From Actinernus sp. WN-2022 (taxonomy: Eukaryota; Cnidaria; Anthozoa; Actiniaria; Actinernidae), in the NCBI GenBank assembly GCA_030867875.1, contig JAOWCC010001501.1, positions 19,435,524 through 19,499,523 of the forward strand: a DNA stretch of 64,000 nucleotides. Direction: 5' to 3'. The notes under the pieces were generated by a model. The model was given only the letters and a program-made list of their open reading frames with translations. It was not told the DNA's origin and did no database searches. Shown one piece after another: positions 42,501 through 54,500 of the stretch. The position numbers and the translations under genes were made by a program. How positions within the stretch are numbered: position 1 is the first letter of the stretch; each line of letters opens with the position of its first letter.

Positions 42501-45500
42501 AACATAAATCAGTGTAATCTTGTAACACGGTACATTATATCAACCCAAGAACTGAGAAATAAGAAAGTTATCAACTCCGCGACTATAAGGAAAACGAACT
42601 GTAAATTGGTATTTTTGAGATTGAATAAACTTTGTTTAATTTATCTGGTGGTTTGTTTATATTCGTATGGTAATTATAGTTCAGTTTTAGAGAAGAATTT
42701 GCATCACAAGAGTTTTCCTCAAAACAATAGGCTCTTCGGTTATCGCTAAACCCTAAGAACAATAGCAAAGTTGCTCTTATGAGTCACAGTGGATTTTGTA
42801 TACAATTATCTTATGAGTTATTAACTGTAAAGGAAAATAATAAAGACAGTTTAGAGCCTATAACGAGTAGTTTGTTCTTACTATTTACGCTACAAAGGGG
42901 TTTAGATATTGCGAGATATTTATTACTTTTTTCATTCAACTTCGAATGTATTCAGGGCCGATCGCTCCTGGTTTTAGAGACGACCCCAAACAATAGGCTT
43001 TAGCCAAACATACCCGAATAGATCGATGACCTCATCCAAAGGAACAGTAGATCATGAGCGCGCCGCATTTTGTTCATGTGGGAAGACAATAGAACCGTGA
43101 CGTCACCTGAATTAATGAGCGCGCCTTAAAAATTAGCATAACACCTTAAAAAAAGGGGCTTAATTCGGTGCCTCTCATACTACTATGGACGGCCTATACA
43201 CCACGACAAATAAATCAAATCAACTTTTATTTTCGGAATCCTTTGGCTATGGTCTCTAGTCTCTAAGGCGTAAAAAAATATAATTAGCCAGGACTTATAT
43301 GCACTTTAAATTGGAGTTTTAATCCAAAGCGAAAATTTAAAATAAAAGGGCTATAGACCTGAATATGTAACACCACATTTAAGGCGGTTCCATGGCTGAC
43401 TAAATTTACAAAAAAGCAAGAAATTATCTTGTGCCACGCCTAAAGCAGATTTTGCCTCCACTACACAATTCAGACACACAGTCACGAAGGATACTTGGGC
43501 ATGTTGGTCAGCCGAGCCCAACGACGTTTATTCATATAATTGCTCATAATTGCTTACAGGCATTCGTTCTTCAACTTTTAGTCTCTATTTACTACTATTA
43601 TTAATTATTGCGACACTGCCGGATACGAAAACCCAAAACCACTGTGTGGACTAAACGGGAACGTATACTCCCACCAATGCAGTGCCGCCAACTCTGGGAG
43701 CGGAGGTCATCTAAATACATTTAGTCCGATATGATAAATACAATCTTATGCCGATTTAAATTAAACTCGGACGATTCTAACCTAGCCAGAATGGTTTCCC
43801 TTAATGTTCGTTATGCCTCGGGCTTCTCGATCCAATCATTTAAAAAAATGAAGCAAGGTAGCAAGGCTGACCTACACTGAATTCAAACTCTTAACAGTCA
43901 CCTACTTATGGCACACTACGTTACCCATAATTCTCAGCACTACTCTCCCCAGGCTTCTGTTCCGTGCCAGCAAAATATTCATTTCTGTGAATTTCGTACC
44001 TCAACTAACATAAATTACACATTTTGCCTCAACTACACAATTCAGACACAGTCACGTAGGATACTTGGGCATGTTGGTCAGCCGAGCCCAACATGCATAT
44101 AGATTTACAAAGGTAGGGCCCGAGGGGTGAACCCGTTAGCAAAATTCTCAGTAATTATAGTCCGTTCGCAATAGAGTCTTTACCATACGTGTCCTTAGCA
44201 TTAACATATTTCCATCTACCGTGCCGCTGGAAGTTTCTGTCTGGGATACCAGAATTAGCGGCTGAAAATGCTCCGCCAGACCTTTTGAAATGTGTACTAA
44301 ATTTGGAATTATCGGGGACAATATCTTTAAATAATTTCTTAAACGATCCCCTAAAGTAGAGTAGCTAACATGCTTTTTCATACGCAAAAGGCGTTTCTGC
44401 TTATGGATCCAAATAAAATATCACTGGAATTTCGTTAATTCCGGCCTTAGACATATATATATATATACAACCTTAGTAACTGGACAAAACACAATTTATG
44501 CTAGATGTAGACTTGGATGTCTCAAATACTGTAAATATAGCGCCAATGAAATGGATTGGCGGGAACAGATTTTACTTATAAGAATTCATGTGCAAATAAT
44601 GTCCATCTATTAAATGCTCTAAGGTAGGCTTCAGTAGTCCCTCTGGATCTGGATGCTAGAACTGCTTTATTTCAGGTTCTCCTTTAGCTGTTTGGTTCTA
44701 TCACTGGTAATGTCTGATAACCACAACTCGTTAATGTCTGATAACCACAACTCGTTGGCAACTTCTGGAGAAAGAAAAATGAAACAAACAAAAAATAAGG
44801 GCATACAATGAAAGCAGTGATATGGCAAAAACCGTGTCAGTATTGAAGTTTCGATAAATTTCATAACATGGTAAGATTATAATGCCCATCCAGGGCGTGG
44901 CCACAATGCCTGATACGCCCCTCCAGGGTACCCCTTTAGGGCCGACTGAAAACACATTTTCAGCGATTACGTGTTACACAAATTCTTTCAAAATCTGTGC
45001 AGAAACATAACACCATTCCTAGTTAATTGACTTTACCTCTCATAAACAACTCCGGATTATTTATTGCTTAAAACTACCCAATCTTGGACGAAATCACTCC
45101 AATGTATCCCATCTGAACAAAGTACAGGCCAGAAATGACCCAATTTCACAGCGGTACAATTACCATGCCTCTAGCATTACGTACTCGTGTAATCAATTAA
45201 TACTTTACAAGTCAGATAGACAGGCTGACATAAGAAATTGTTGTCATAACCCCAATCCTGGGAAAATGCATTTACCCCACAATATCGTGGTCGATAATAC
45301 CGAGTATTAAACTTTGGCACCTTAGCCTTGTAACAAGCATGCGAACCTATCGCACATGTGCGGACCCCATATAGGACTTCAGAGCCATTCATGACAATTT
45401 TGGCTGCGTTTACATTGTCTGTAAAATGCATTTACCTCGCAAGTTCGTGATTTATAATATATACTGGGTATTAAATTTCGACAAATTAGCCTTGTAACAG

Positions 45501-48500
45501 CATGCGAACCTATCGCACGTGACCCCATAAATGGTGCATGAATACTAAGAAATGCGTAGTCATTAATAGTATCGATGATCGTCATAATCTATTATTCTAC
45601 TAATTTCTTCGACATAACAATTTAGCTATCTTGGAATCCATTGTGCCTCCAAACTTATTCCCTTGATACAGGTCTGATAACTATCTAAAGCGATACCGAA
45701 ACTGTAGATAGGGGACCTCAGAGCCATTCGTGACAATTTTGGCTACGTTGTTTACATTGTCTGTAAAATGCATTTACCCCGCAAGTTCGTGGTTGCTGAT
45801 AATGAGTATTAAACTTCGGCAACTTAGCCTTGTAACGGCATGCGAACCTATCGCACGTGTGCTGACCCCATAAATGGTCAATACTAAGAAATCCGTCATC
45901 ATTAATAGTATAATCGTCATAATCTATTATTCTACTAATTCTTCTGCATAACAATTTAGCTATCTAGGAATCCATAGGTCTGTGATAAATATCTAAAGTG
46001 ATGAAATGTAGATATGGCACCTAGAACGTTCATGACATTTTTGGCTACATTTATATAAATGTCTGTAAGCCATGACACAGTTTATGAGCGAACGCTTTGA
46101 CAGACAGGGAGACTGTATACAACCGGCTCTATTAAGTAGAAATTTGAGACATTTCAATTTCTGACCTATTTTGGTGGAAAAACCTTTCCTTCAAAGTCTA
46201 ATGTACTTCCACATGCTGTAGCGGATGCGTCACTGGAATAGACTCAGTCAGTCTATTCTTAACAGGCCATAAAGGGATACCGTTAAGTTTATTAACGACC
46301 TAAGTTCAATAAGAGACAGAATAAGCCGAGTAACATACAACTGCTGATTTGGTAGAGGAATTGCAGAGTGATAACAGCGTGAATATTCCTGTCATAAGTC
46401 TAGAAACATTCCCCATTGCACGCAATTACAACTGAAATAACTTTGCCGCAAATAATGCCAATTTTCTTAACATGGAATGTGGAACTTAATGAATCGATCA
46501 CTGCGGTAAGATCTTTTGACAAGCTTTGAATTCTTTTATCTTTAGCAGAAATGCCGAACTTAAACAGATCGGAATGCACTTGTAAACTGACAATTTGCCG
46601 TGCTAGAATATAACTGAATGTTGCTACAAGTCCATAGTATATATACACTACAGTAGATTTCCTTCAGATCTCCACTTGTTAATTAACAGTTTTGAGCAAT
46701 TCGGCCTTAACGAAATATGGTATTGAACTGAAACCGAAAGGCAAAACGCGCGATTCGTCTGTAAATATCCACGAAAACAACCAATATGTCGTTTGTTCTT
46801 CAAAAATTACTACGTCGTAATAACCGCATTCAAGTCGAAAGACTGCACATGAAGTGCTCCAGGCTTAACAAATTCCTTTGAGGACAGACAAATCTTCGCA
46901 TCTAAACTTGTTCTTATATAGATACACTTATTTGTATGTGGAAGATCTAGAATTAACTTACGGACTTCTGAAAAGAAACAGATAATGGTTAACAATATTC
47001 GACTTGGTCTGACACTTCTGAAATACAATCAAGACACAATAGTTCATTAATCGCTTCTTCTACAAACACGGCTTCATCAAGAGCCGACTTATTATTTTGT
47101 GCCTTTCAAGGACCAGGAATGTACAAAAACGGCAATAAGTAGCTTAGCCAAGGTAGACAACATATAAAACAATTAAACCGAGGCACACCATTGTTTAAAA
47201 GCTCTACGTAATCTTCCCCTAACAGAGTTGCGCCTCTCAGAAGTTTTAAATTTAGTATTAATGTTTTCAAGTTGTTGGCATTCAACCTCTGGTACGTTAC
47301 GTATACTAATACCACAATCAACCTCTAAGGAACTCACAATGACAAAATCAAAAATTCCAGTTAACCGGAACATACTACACCTTTTTCGTAAGTGTCGACA
47401 CTTTCGCCTAGTCGTTTATGGAGCATTTGACGAGCGGCAAAGAAGTCAGGACAATTCGCCAACCAGCGTCCAGATAGCCTGTGTAGCAAGCGTTTCTGTG
47501 GGTTTTCCGATTGTGTCGTCTGTGTGGTATAAAGTGGTAATCTGGGAGCCAGATTATGGCTTGGAGTTTCCCTCACTCTTTGATGTTAGGCTCTGGAGGA
47601 TGTGAAAAGCTTAGTCAATTTCACAACTCTCGCTTCTGCTCTGTAGATAGTTTTCTCCTCCTCCTCATCTTTGACCGCTTCTAGTACGGCTTTAGCGGAT
47701 TTGTACTGTTCCTTATGGAGGCCCGTTCTGGTCAAAATTGTATCAGAATAATATTATCACAGTGAATTATTGTTTTGTTAGTCTGTGTTTATTTTTTGCA
47801 CACTGCTCATTAATTTTTGGTTTGTGAATTATTATTTTTTAGTCAGCAAATATTATTTTGGTCTGCAAATATTTTTTTGGGCGTGCAAATTTTTTTGGGG
47901 TCTGCGAATAATTTTTTTGTCCTGTGATGTAATTTTTTTTGGGTGCATGGAATATATTTTTTTGGATCCATAATGCATTGCATGCACATAATTGCGCGAA
48001 GAATGAGTTCGAGTCCTTCCCAATGAAGTACATACTATACAAGCATGTCAGAATCAAGGGCAGAATCTGTTCAAAGTCAAATCTCTCAAATAGCTCAAAA
48101 TGCAATACAAGAAATAAACAGAATAGCTCAACTAGTCACTACGACTTCCATACCCTCAAGCTCTTCCTTTTCGAGGTTAAATGAATTGCTGTCTGGTCTC
48201 GCTGGCAGATCTACAACTACAAATATACCGACATCGAGAGGCATTCAGTCCGGGTCCACATCCACTTCCAGCATCTTATCAAGTAATCCTTCACCAAGTA
48301 ATACCGGTTCCAGTAATCGAAATGCGCTGGGTGAGTTACGAAGAAGATTCCCTACATTTTCTAGTTCACATGGCCCTGTTAGAGCCGGTGGCGGATCTGG
48401 AAGGAGAGGTACAAGTAGCAACAGTGCTGGTCGGCCAAAGAAAGACTATGCAATCAAGGATATTGTTATTGTTGGTGCTCAGGTCCAAAAAACACCGATG

Positions 48501-51500
48501 GCTCGTCAAGAAAAAATACAATTGGAGAGAAAGAATCGGGTGATTACCGGTAGTGGCTTTACTATTCACTGACTATTGACAGAAGTTGGAATGAAAAGAT
48601 TTTGTATGACAATGTAAAAGCACAATTCCCAGAGGACTGCAGAAAGGTCGAGTATGAATTTATTAAGAACTGCTACGGAACACTGGTAAAGCCAACGTTA
48701 GCTACTGGTGTTAAAATCGATGGTAGCATACTTTTAAAATCCATTGCATCAGCGGGTGCCGTGTATGTGCGACTGTTTGCAGACGATCTTGATAACATGG
48801 ATGACTCACGGTAGTTGTAGATCTGCCAGCGAGACCAGACAGCGATTCATTCAGTTAACCTCGAAAAGGAAGAGCTTGAGGGTATGGAAGTCATAGTGAC
48901 TAGTTGAGCTATTCTGTTTATTTCTTGTATTGCATTTTGAGCTATTTGAGAGATTTGACTTTGAATAGATTCTGACATGCTTGTATAGTATGTACTTCAT
49001 TGGGAAGGACTCGAACTCAGTCTTCGCGCAATTATGTGCATGCAATGCATTATGGATCCCAAAAAAAATATTCCATGCACCCAAAAAAAATTACATCACA
49101 GGACAAAAAAATTATTCGCAGAACAGAACCCAAAAAAAATATTTGTATACCTCCCCCAAAAAATCGTACCTCCCCAAATCGAATTATTCGCAGACCCCAA
49201 AAAATTTTGCAGGCCTAAAAAAATATTTGCAGACCAAAATAATATTTGCTGACTAAAAAACAATAATTCACAAACCAAAAATTAATGAGCAGTGTGCAAA
49301 AAATAAACACAGACTAACAAAACAGTAATTCACTGTGATAATATTATTCTGATACAATTTTGACCAGAACGGGCCTCCATAGTTCCTCGTTGCTTTTCTT
49401 TTTCGAATGAGGGCGTTCCACCTGAAGTTTTTATCTGCTTAATTTCTCTAATCTGTTCTGCTGCACTTTGTGAGTCATTAGACCTTTTAAGGGGTGCCAT
49501 AGTTCTTTATAAGAGTAATCACATCTGAGAAATGAGGTCTTCGTTGTTGCGTTCGGTGTTCTTTTTAACTTCGGTTTCTTCCAAAATGAAGCAAGGTAGC
49601 AAGGCTGACCTAGACTGAATTCAAACTCTTAACAGTCACCTACTTATGGCACACTACGTTACCCATAATTCTCAGCACTACTCTCCCCAGGCTTCTGTTC
49701 CGTGCCAGCAAAATATTCATTTCTGTGAATTTCGTACCTCAACTAACATAAATTACACTTCTTAGTCAAGCGATTATGTTATTTGTGTTTGTTTGTGAGT
49801 AATTACCAGGAGCGTCCATCTGTCGTGCATTCGTGAGACAGCGTGTTCCCAGATCAGGCTATTTTTAGCAGCAAAAAACAACGAGAAGCCTTGTGAACAG
49901 TAATTTCATGAAACAATGTACTTGGCAAACAATGCTTCCTAATGATTTATAAACATATATTATTATTAACCTCGCCATTATGAAAACAAATTGCATTTTA
50001 TCGGCCTTCAGCTCGGGGGTATGGGATTTATTTACCTCGGATGTTCTAAAAATAACCTGATCTGGTAATGTGCTGACTCACAGATCAAGTATGGGAGATG
50101 GACGCTCCTGGTAATGGCTCCTGGAATAAATTATTCATTTTCGTCTGCAGGGCTAGTTTTCGGGCGCGTTTTTCAAATATTACACGACAATTAGAAAAAT
50201 CGCCTCTAAAGCTGAGTGAGTCTGGCACCATTCTCGTACCCAGATCCCATTTGTTTCTTACTGCGCATGCTCGACGAAATAATAGGGCTCTGGAAGAATC
50301 CGATTTTTGTGTATTCTGATTGGCTGTTCTGAACAATGCAATTTTACCGGAAGTCAAACATAAAGTAATTTATTTGGACAAATGCATTGAAAATTGGGGG
50401 GTATCTAAACGCTAAAAACCGTTGGATTTTACCTAAATGGTTGTCGATCTCTTCAGGGATTCTTAGATATTTGCTTGCATCCTATCGGGAGTTCAAATCA
50501 CTTCAGCGGCAAACTCAAATCATACGGTACATGAATTCGAAAATCGAACCCAACCAGCAGTAACAGTTGATATAACCGAGGGATTTACCGTAACAGATAG
50601 GTAATAATACGCATTCCCATTTTAACAGCATTGTTCGTAAGTGCTCTATAGGCAGAAGTGGCATTTTCCGATCTCTTAAACTTGTGAACTGGCACTGATC
50701 GCTTAAATATAAGCATTCGTACTGATGAGAATGCAACGAACTCCAGCCTTCAAGGAGCTAAAATATAATATACGAGAGAATGGCAAGTAAAAATGCCTTG
50801 ACTTGCTTCTACGGTGTATTCAGTTGCTGTTTGTGTGGTCATCGGGCTCAGGTAAGACGATTTCAGCTATCAGTTTTCGATCCCCATGAATCCTCTTTGC
50901 GTGTACTGGAATCTGTAATGTCTGATGAATCCACCGATACCGAAACACGAGCCTGATGCATGAAAATAAAGCCTTAAAATCCAAACTGAAAACGGCAGAA
51001 GATGAAAGAGACTCCCTAAGGGTTGCCCTGATACTAGCAAGCAAAATATCACTATCAAAATACCGGGCGAACTTCCAAATCTAAACCAAAACATAGGCCT
51101 GAGGCGCTGAGCGAGAATCGAACCCGAAGAAACGACTTCTCAGGTGACTTATGATAAGCATGCGCAGAGTTGCCGGAAGTCCGTGATTCGCGGACTTCCG
51201 GAATCGGATTCTTCCAGAGCCCTATTATTTCGTCGAGCATGCGCAGTAAGAAACAAATGGGATCTGGGTACGAGATTGGTCTGGCACGAGAACAATTCCG
51301 GCTGTTGGCGCATGCTCGATACGAAAATAACATAACACGAATGCTGCAGAGCCTTCCTTTCTTTTCGCTTTTCGTGGGGAGTTGAAGAAGGCTCTACTCT
51401 CAGGATAAGCTGGTACCAATCTCGTTCCCAGAGCCCGCGATCTTTTGACCAGCACCTATTATCTTGACGCTGGCCAAAAGATCGTGGGCTCTGGGAACGA

Positions 51501-54500
51501 GATTGAGGTGATACATACAGCTACTTCATAAGAGTCGTCTCGTTCATTGTGCACATTGCATTGTGAATTCATAGACCGGGTCCAACACATGCAACGTCAT
51601 CATGACGTTATACATTTGTATACATGTCCATAGAAAAAAAGCCCTTTGAGTGGTTTTCGGGTTTTATATATTCGGAAGACATGCACTTTCCTGACACTGA
51701 AAAGTCACATCATTTTCTTTTCATGACGTCCTAGGCTTAGTCAGGTCCGACTCCTGACGTCACTAAATATGACGTCACAGAAACAGTCAATGCTCTATCA
51801 GTTGGATATATATAACCATCACAGAATGTTCATATTTGCGCCAAATGAATGTGTCTCGTGAAGGTTTTTTGATGGCATAATCTGTCTGTAAATTTATTAA
51901 AGTGATAATTTCATCAAAAAAGGAGGAACGTCACAACAAGCTCATCATACTAAAAATCTACTTAAAATATATAGTTTTATTTTGTTACCAACCCACCAAA
52001 ATTTCTTCAAATTCAGACTATAAGTAAATAAATAATTAATTGGTCACGCATTGAGCCGCTTTTTACGTTCTTTTTGTCCATCGTGTTAATATCGATTCTA
52101 CATAACGTGAATAGTTAAAGTGTAGAATATTTATTCATTTGAGTATATACTGTTCACAACCGACGTATGTTTTACCAAAAGTTGATTTAACTGAACGAAA
52201 CACGCAAAACGTTTGGCCTTTTTTAACTCAGTTTAAGGAGCTGATATGGTCGATGGCTACATCCTTTGAATTTCGCGTGAAATTCAACAAGAATCACTTT
52301 CTACTCCCGGGCAAGCATCACGTGGTTGCTCATGTCCAGCTCACCTACTACAACAAGTACACCGAGAACGCGGAGGGACTGGTGACTAGCAAGGGAATCT
52401 TTTACTCCGAGGCGATGGCAACAATACAATTTATAACTGAGATACCCGGTAGGTATTCCGTAGTACCCGGTAGGTATACTGTAGTACCCGGTAGGTATCC
52501 TGTAGTATGGTGCGATTTTTGCAATTTATAACCGAGATATACCCTATAGTTCTGAGATTGCTTAGATTATATTCTCATTTCGGTTCAACCCAAAATTGTA
52601 AATTTACAATGATGGCTCGAACCATTTACAATGTGCGAGTCGGCTGATTATTCCCTATTTAACAACTGGACTGCGAGTTTGAGGCCTCTGTTGGCTGATA
52701 GGTGACAAGGGCGGACACATTATTTATGAGTATAGCGATGTTTCATACACGTTATCTGTTGTTAGTAATGTGCCAACCAGACAGTCATTCACTCTTTTCA
52801 CCTAGTGGCCATCTTGGATTCAAAGCGAGGCAATCCTTTGTTTTTGCCAGGTCAACCTCGTAGTGAGGGATAGTCAAAATGAGGCTCACCTGGCATAAAC
52901 AAAGGATTGCCTCGATTTGAATCCAAGATAGCCACCATGTGAAAAGAGTGAATTGGTTCCCGTCACAAAGTGTTTTTTGTAATCATAGTTGGCACATTAT
53001 CATAACAAGTATAATGTTTATAAACACTAAACATCGCTATTGGAACATGTATTCCAGCGCGCACGCCATTCGGACATAGCTATAAAGAATAATTTGAATG
53101 TTCACATCTTACATTAGGGAATGTCAGGAGCCCATAACCAGAAGCGTCCATCCCGCATACTAGGTTTTCACAAGTTAGGGTTTCCTGCTATTCTTAGGTT
53201 ACAATCATTCCTAAGGGAATCAAATCACAAAAGCGTAGCAGCCATGTTGCTGGTATAACAAAAGTAGCTAACGAGGCATCTTGTTCCGCCACTAGTGGCA
53301 ACCCACTAATTGGCAGGAAAATGATCTAAAAATAGCCCAACATGGAAAAACGCTGGGACAACTATATAGGAGATATGGACGCTCCTGGATATGCGCTCCT
53401 GGGAACATAAATTGTAGTTTGATGTTTGAGGATTTTTCTAGGCTGCTCTGCTCCTCTTGGGATGAAATCCAAGGAAATCAACGATTATCAGCTGAGTGCT
53501 TCGACGAGTTATCCTGACGCGCAGCCGTATCAGGCCAGAGAAGGTGCGTCAAATACTTACTGGTTATTTTATTACTTGCTGGTTATTTCATGGTTTTGGA
53601 TGGAATAATTAACAACTATTCCCGAAGTGGAGGTGACTCGTGGTGGATATTTTCCGATCGAGCCGCAAAGCGAGGAGGTATATATCCACCGCTAGTAACC
53701 GACACTGAGGCGAATAATTGTTGTAGATATACCAGTAATAGTCAGCCTCAAATTAGCTATTTTATTTTCTCCCAAAAATTTAAAAAACCATTAACAAGTG
53801 AATATTTCGCGCGCGCCATTTTGTCTCCAAGCCGGGAGGTGAATAGTTTTTTATTAGCTTCGCCAAAAGTATTGCTGGTTTTCACTTGACGTCATAGCCG
53901 CCATGTTGGTGCCCTTAAACAATAGATTGCTCGTTAGCTTCTTTTGTTGGGGCACCAACATGGCCGCCATGCCCTTTGTCATTTGAATCTCTGGGGATTG
54001 AGTGAAAACCAGCAATAAGTATAAGTACAAAAGGTATTAGAAAACAAAAAAAACAAAACACTGTTCCTAAACAAATAAAACAACTTATGGCCGGGTTGCC
54101 GCAACAGCGTAACAGCCAATTACCGCGGGCCCATAGACTAAAACGGATAAAAGATACTAGATAATGAAACTGATACAATATAGAACTAAGAGCTAGAAGC
54201 AGCTGTAATGCTGTGTGTGAGACTGCGAAAGTTCGGTTCTTTCTCGGTGTAAGAAACCCGAATATTTGAATTGCAAATTATTTTCAGCATTGTTTAAGAA
54301 TACAATACATACAATACAATACATAGTAATGATTAGTGTATGCTAATGAAAAGCAAGATAAAAGTTCTAAAAAGCGATCAGCGGCAGCGAAATCCCTCGT
54401 GGCGTAGTGGTGAGGGTTAGTAACGGTTAGGGTTTGGTTTAAAATCAGGGTTCGGGTTTGTTTCGATTCTTCCCAAACGCTAAATATTTTTTATATAGTC

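Larger units (their letters stand above)
43449..49758 (-). mobile_element. DIRS/PAT-type tyrosine-recombinase retrotransposon with split direct repeats, decayed
   Basis: Read on the minus strand the order is A1 (49758-49583), coding region, B1 (44092-44021), A2 (44020-43845), B2 (43522-43449). A1 and A2 are 176 bp with one visible mismatch; B1 and B2 are about 73 bp with a few. A1-ORFs-B1-A2-B2 is the arrangement known for PAT-like and Ngaro elements, which integrate by tyrosine recombinase and leave no target duplication. Remains of a reverse transcriptase and a recombinase lie in between in the matching orientation. A second element (47714-49381) has inserted near the 5' end. Confidence 0.7.
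39215..52231. other. 13-kb intron of the discoidin gene
   Basis: Occupied by MITEs, a DIRS-like retrotransposon and its nested element, listed separately. Phase 0 on both sides agrees with a direct join of exons 4 and 5; a skipped small exon cannot be excluded. Confidence 0.6.

Noticed and set aside
47228..47605. 125-codon plus-strand ORF
   Set aside because: Antisense shadow of the decayed DIRS gag/RT region.
43845..49758. LTR retrotransposon bounded by 176-bp direct repeats
   Set aside because: The second repeat pair B1/B2, the recombinase motifs and the DIRS-type RT fit a split-direct-repeat YR element better; no integrase or TG...CA ends.
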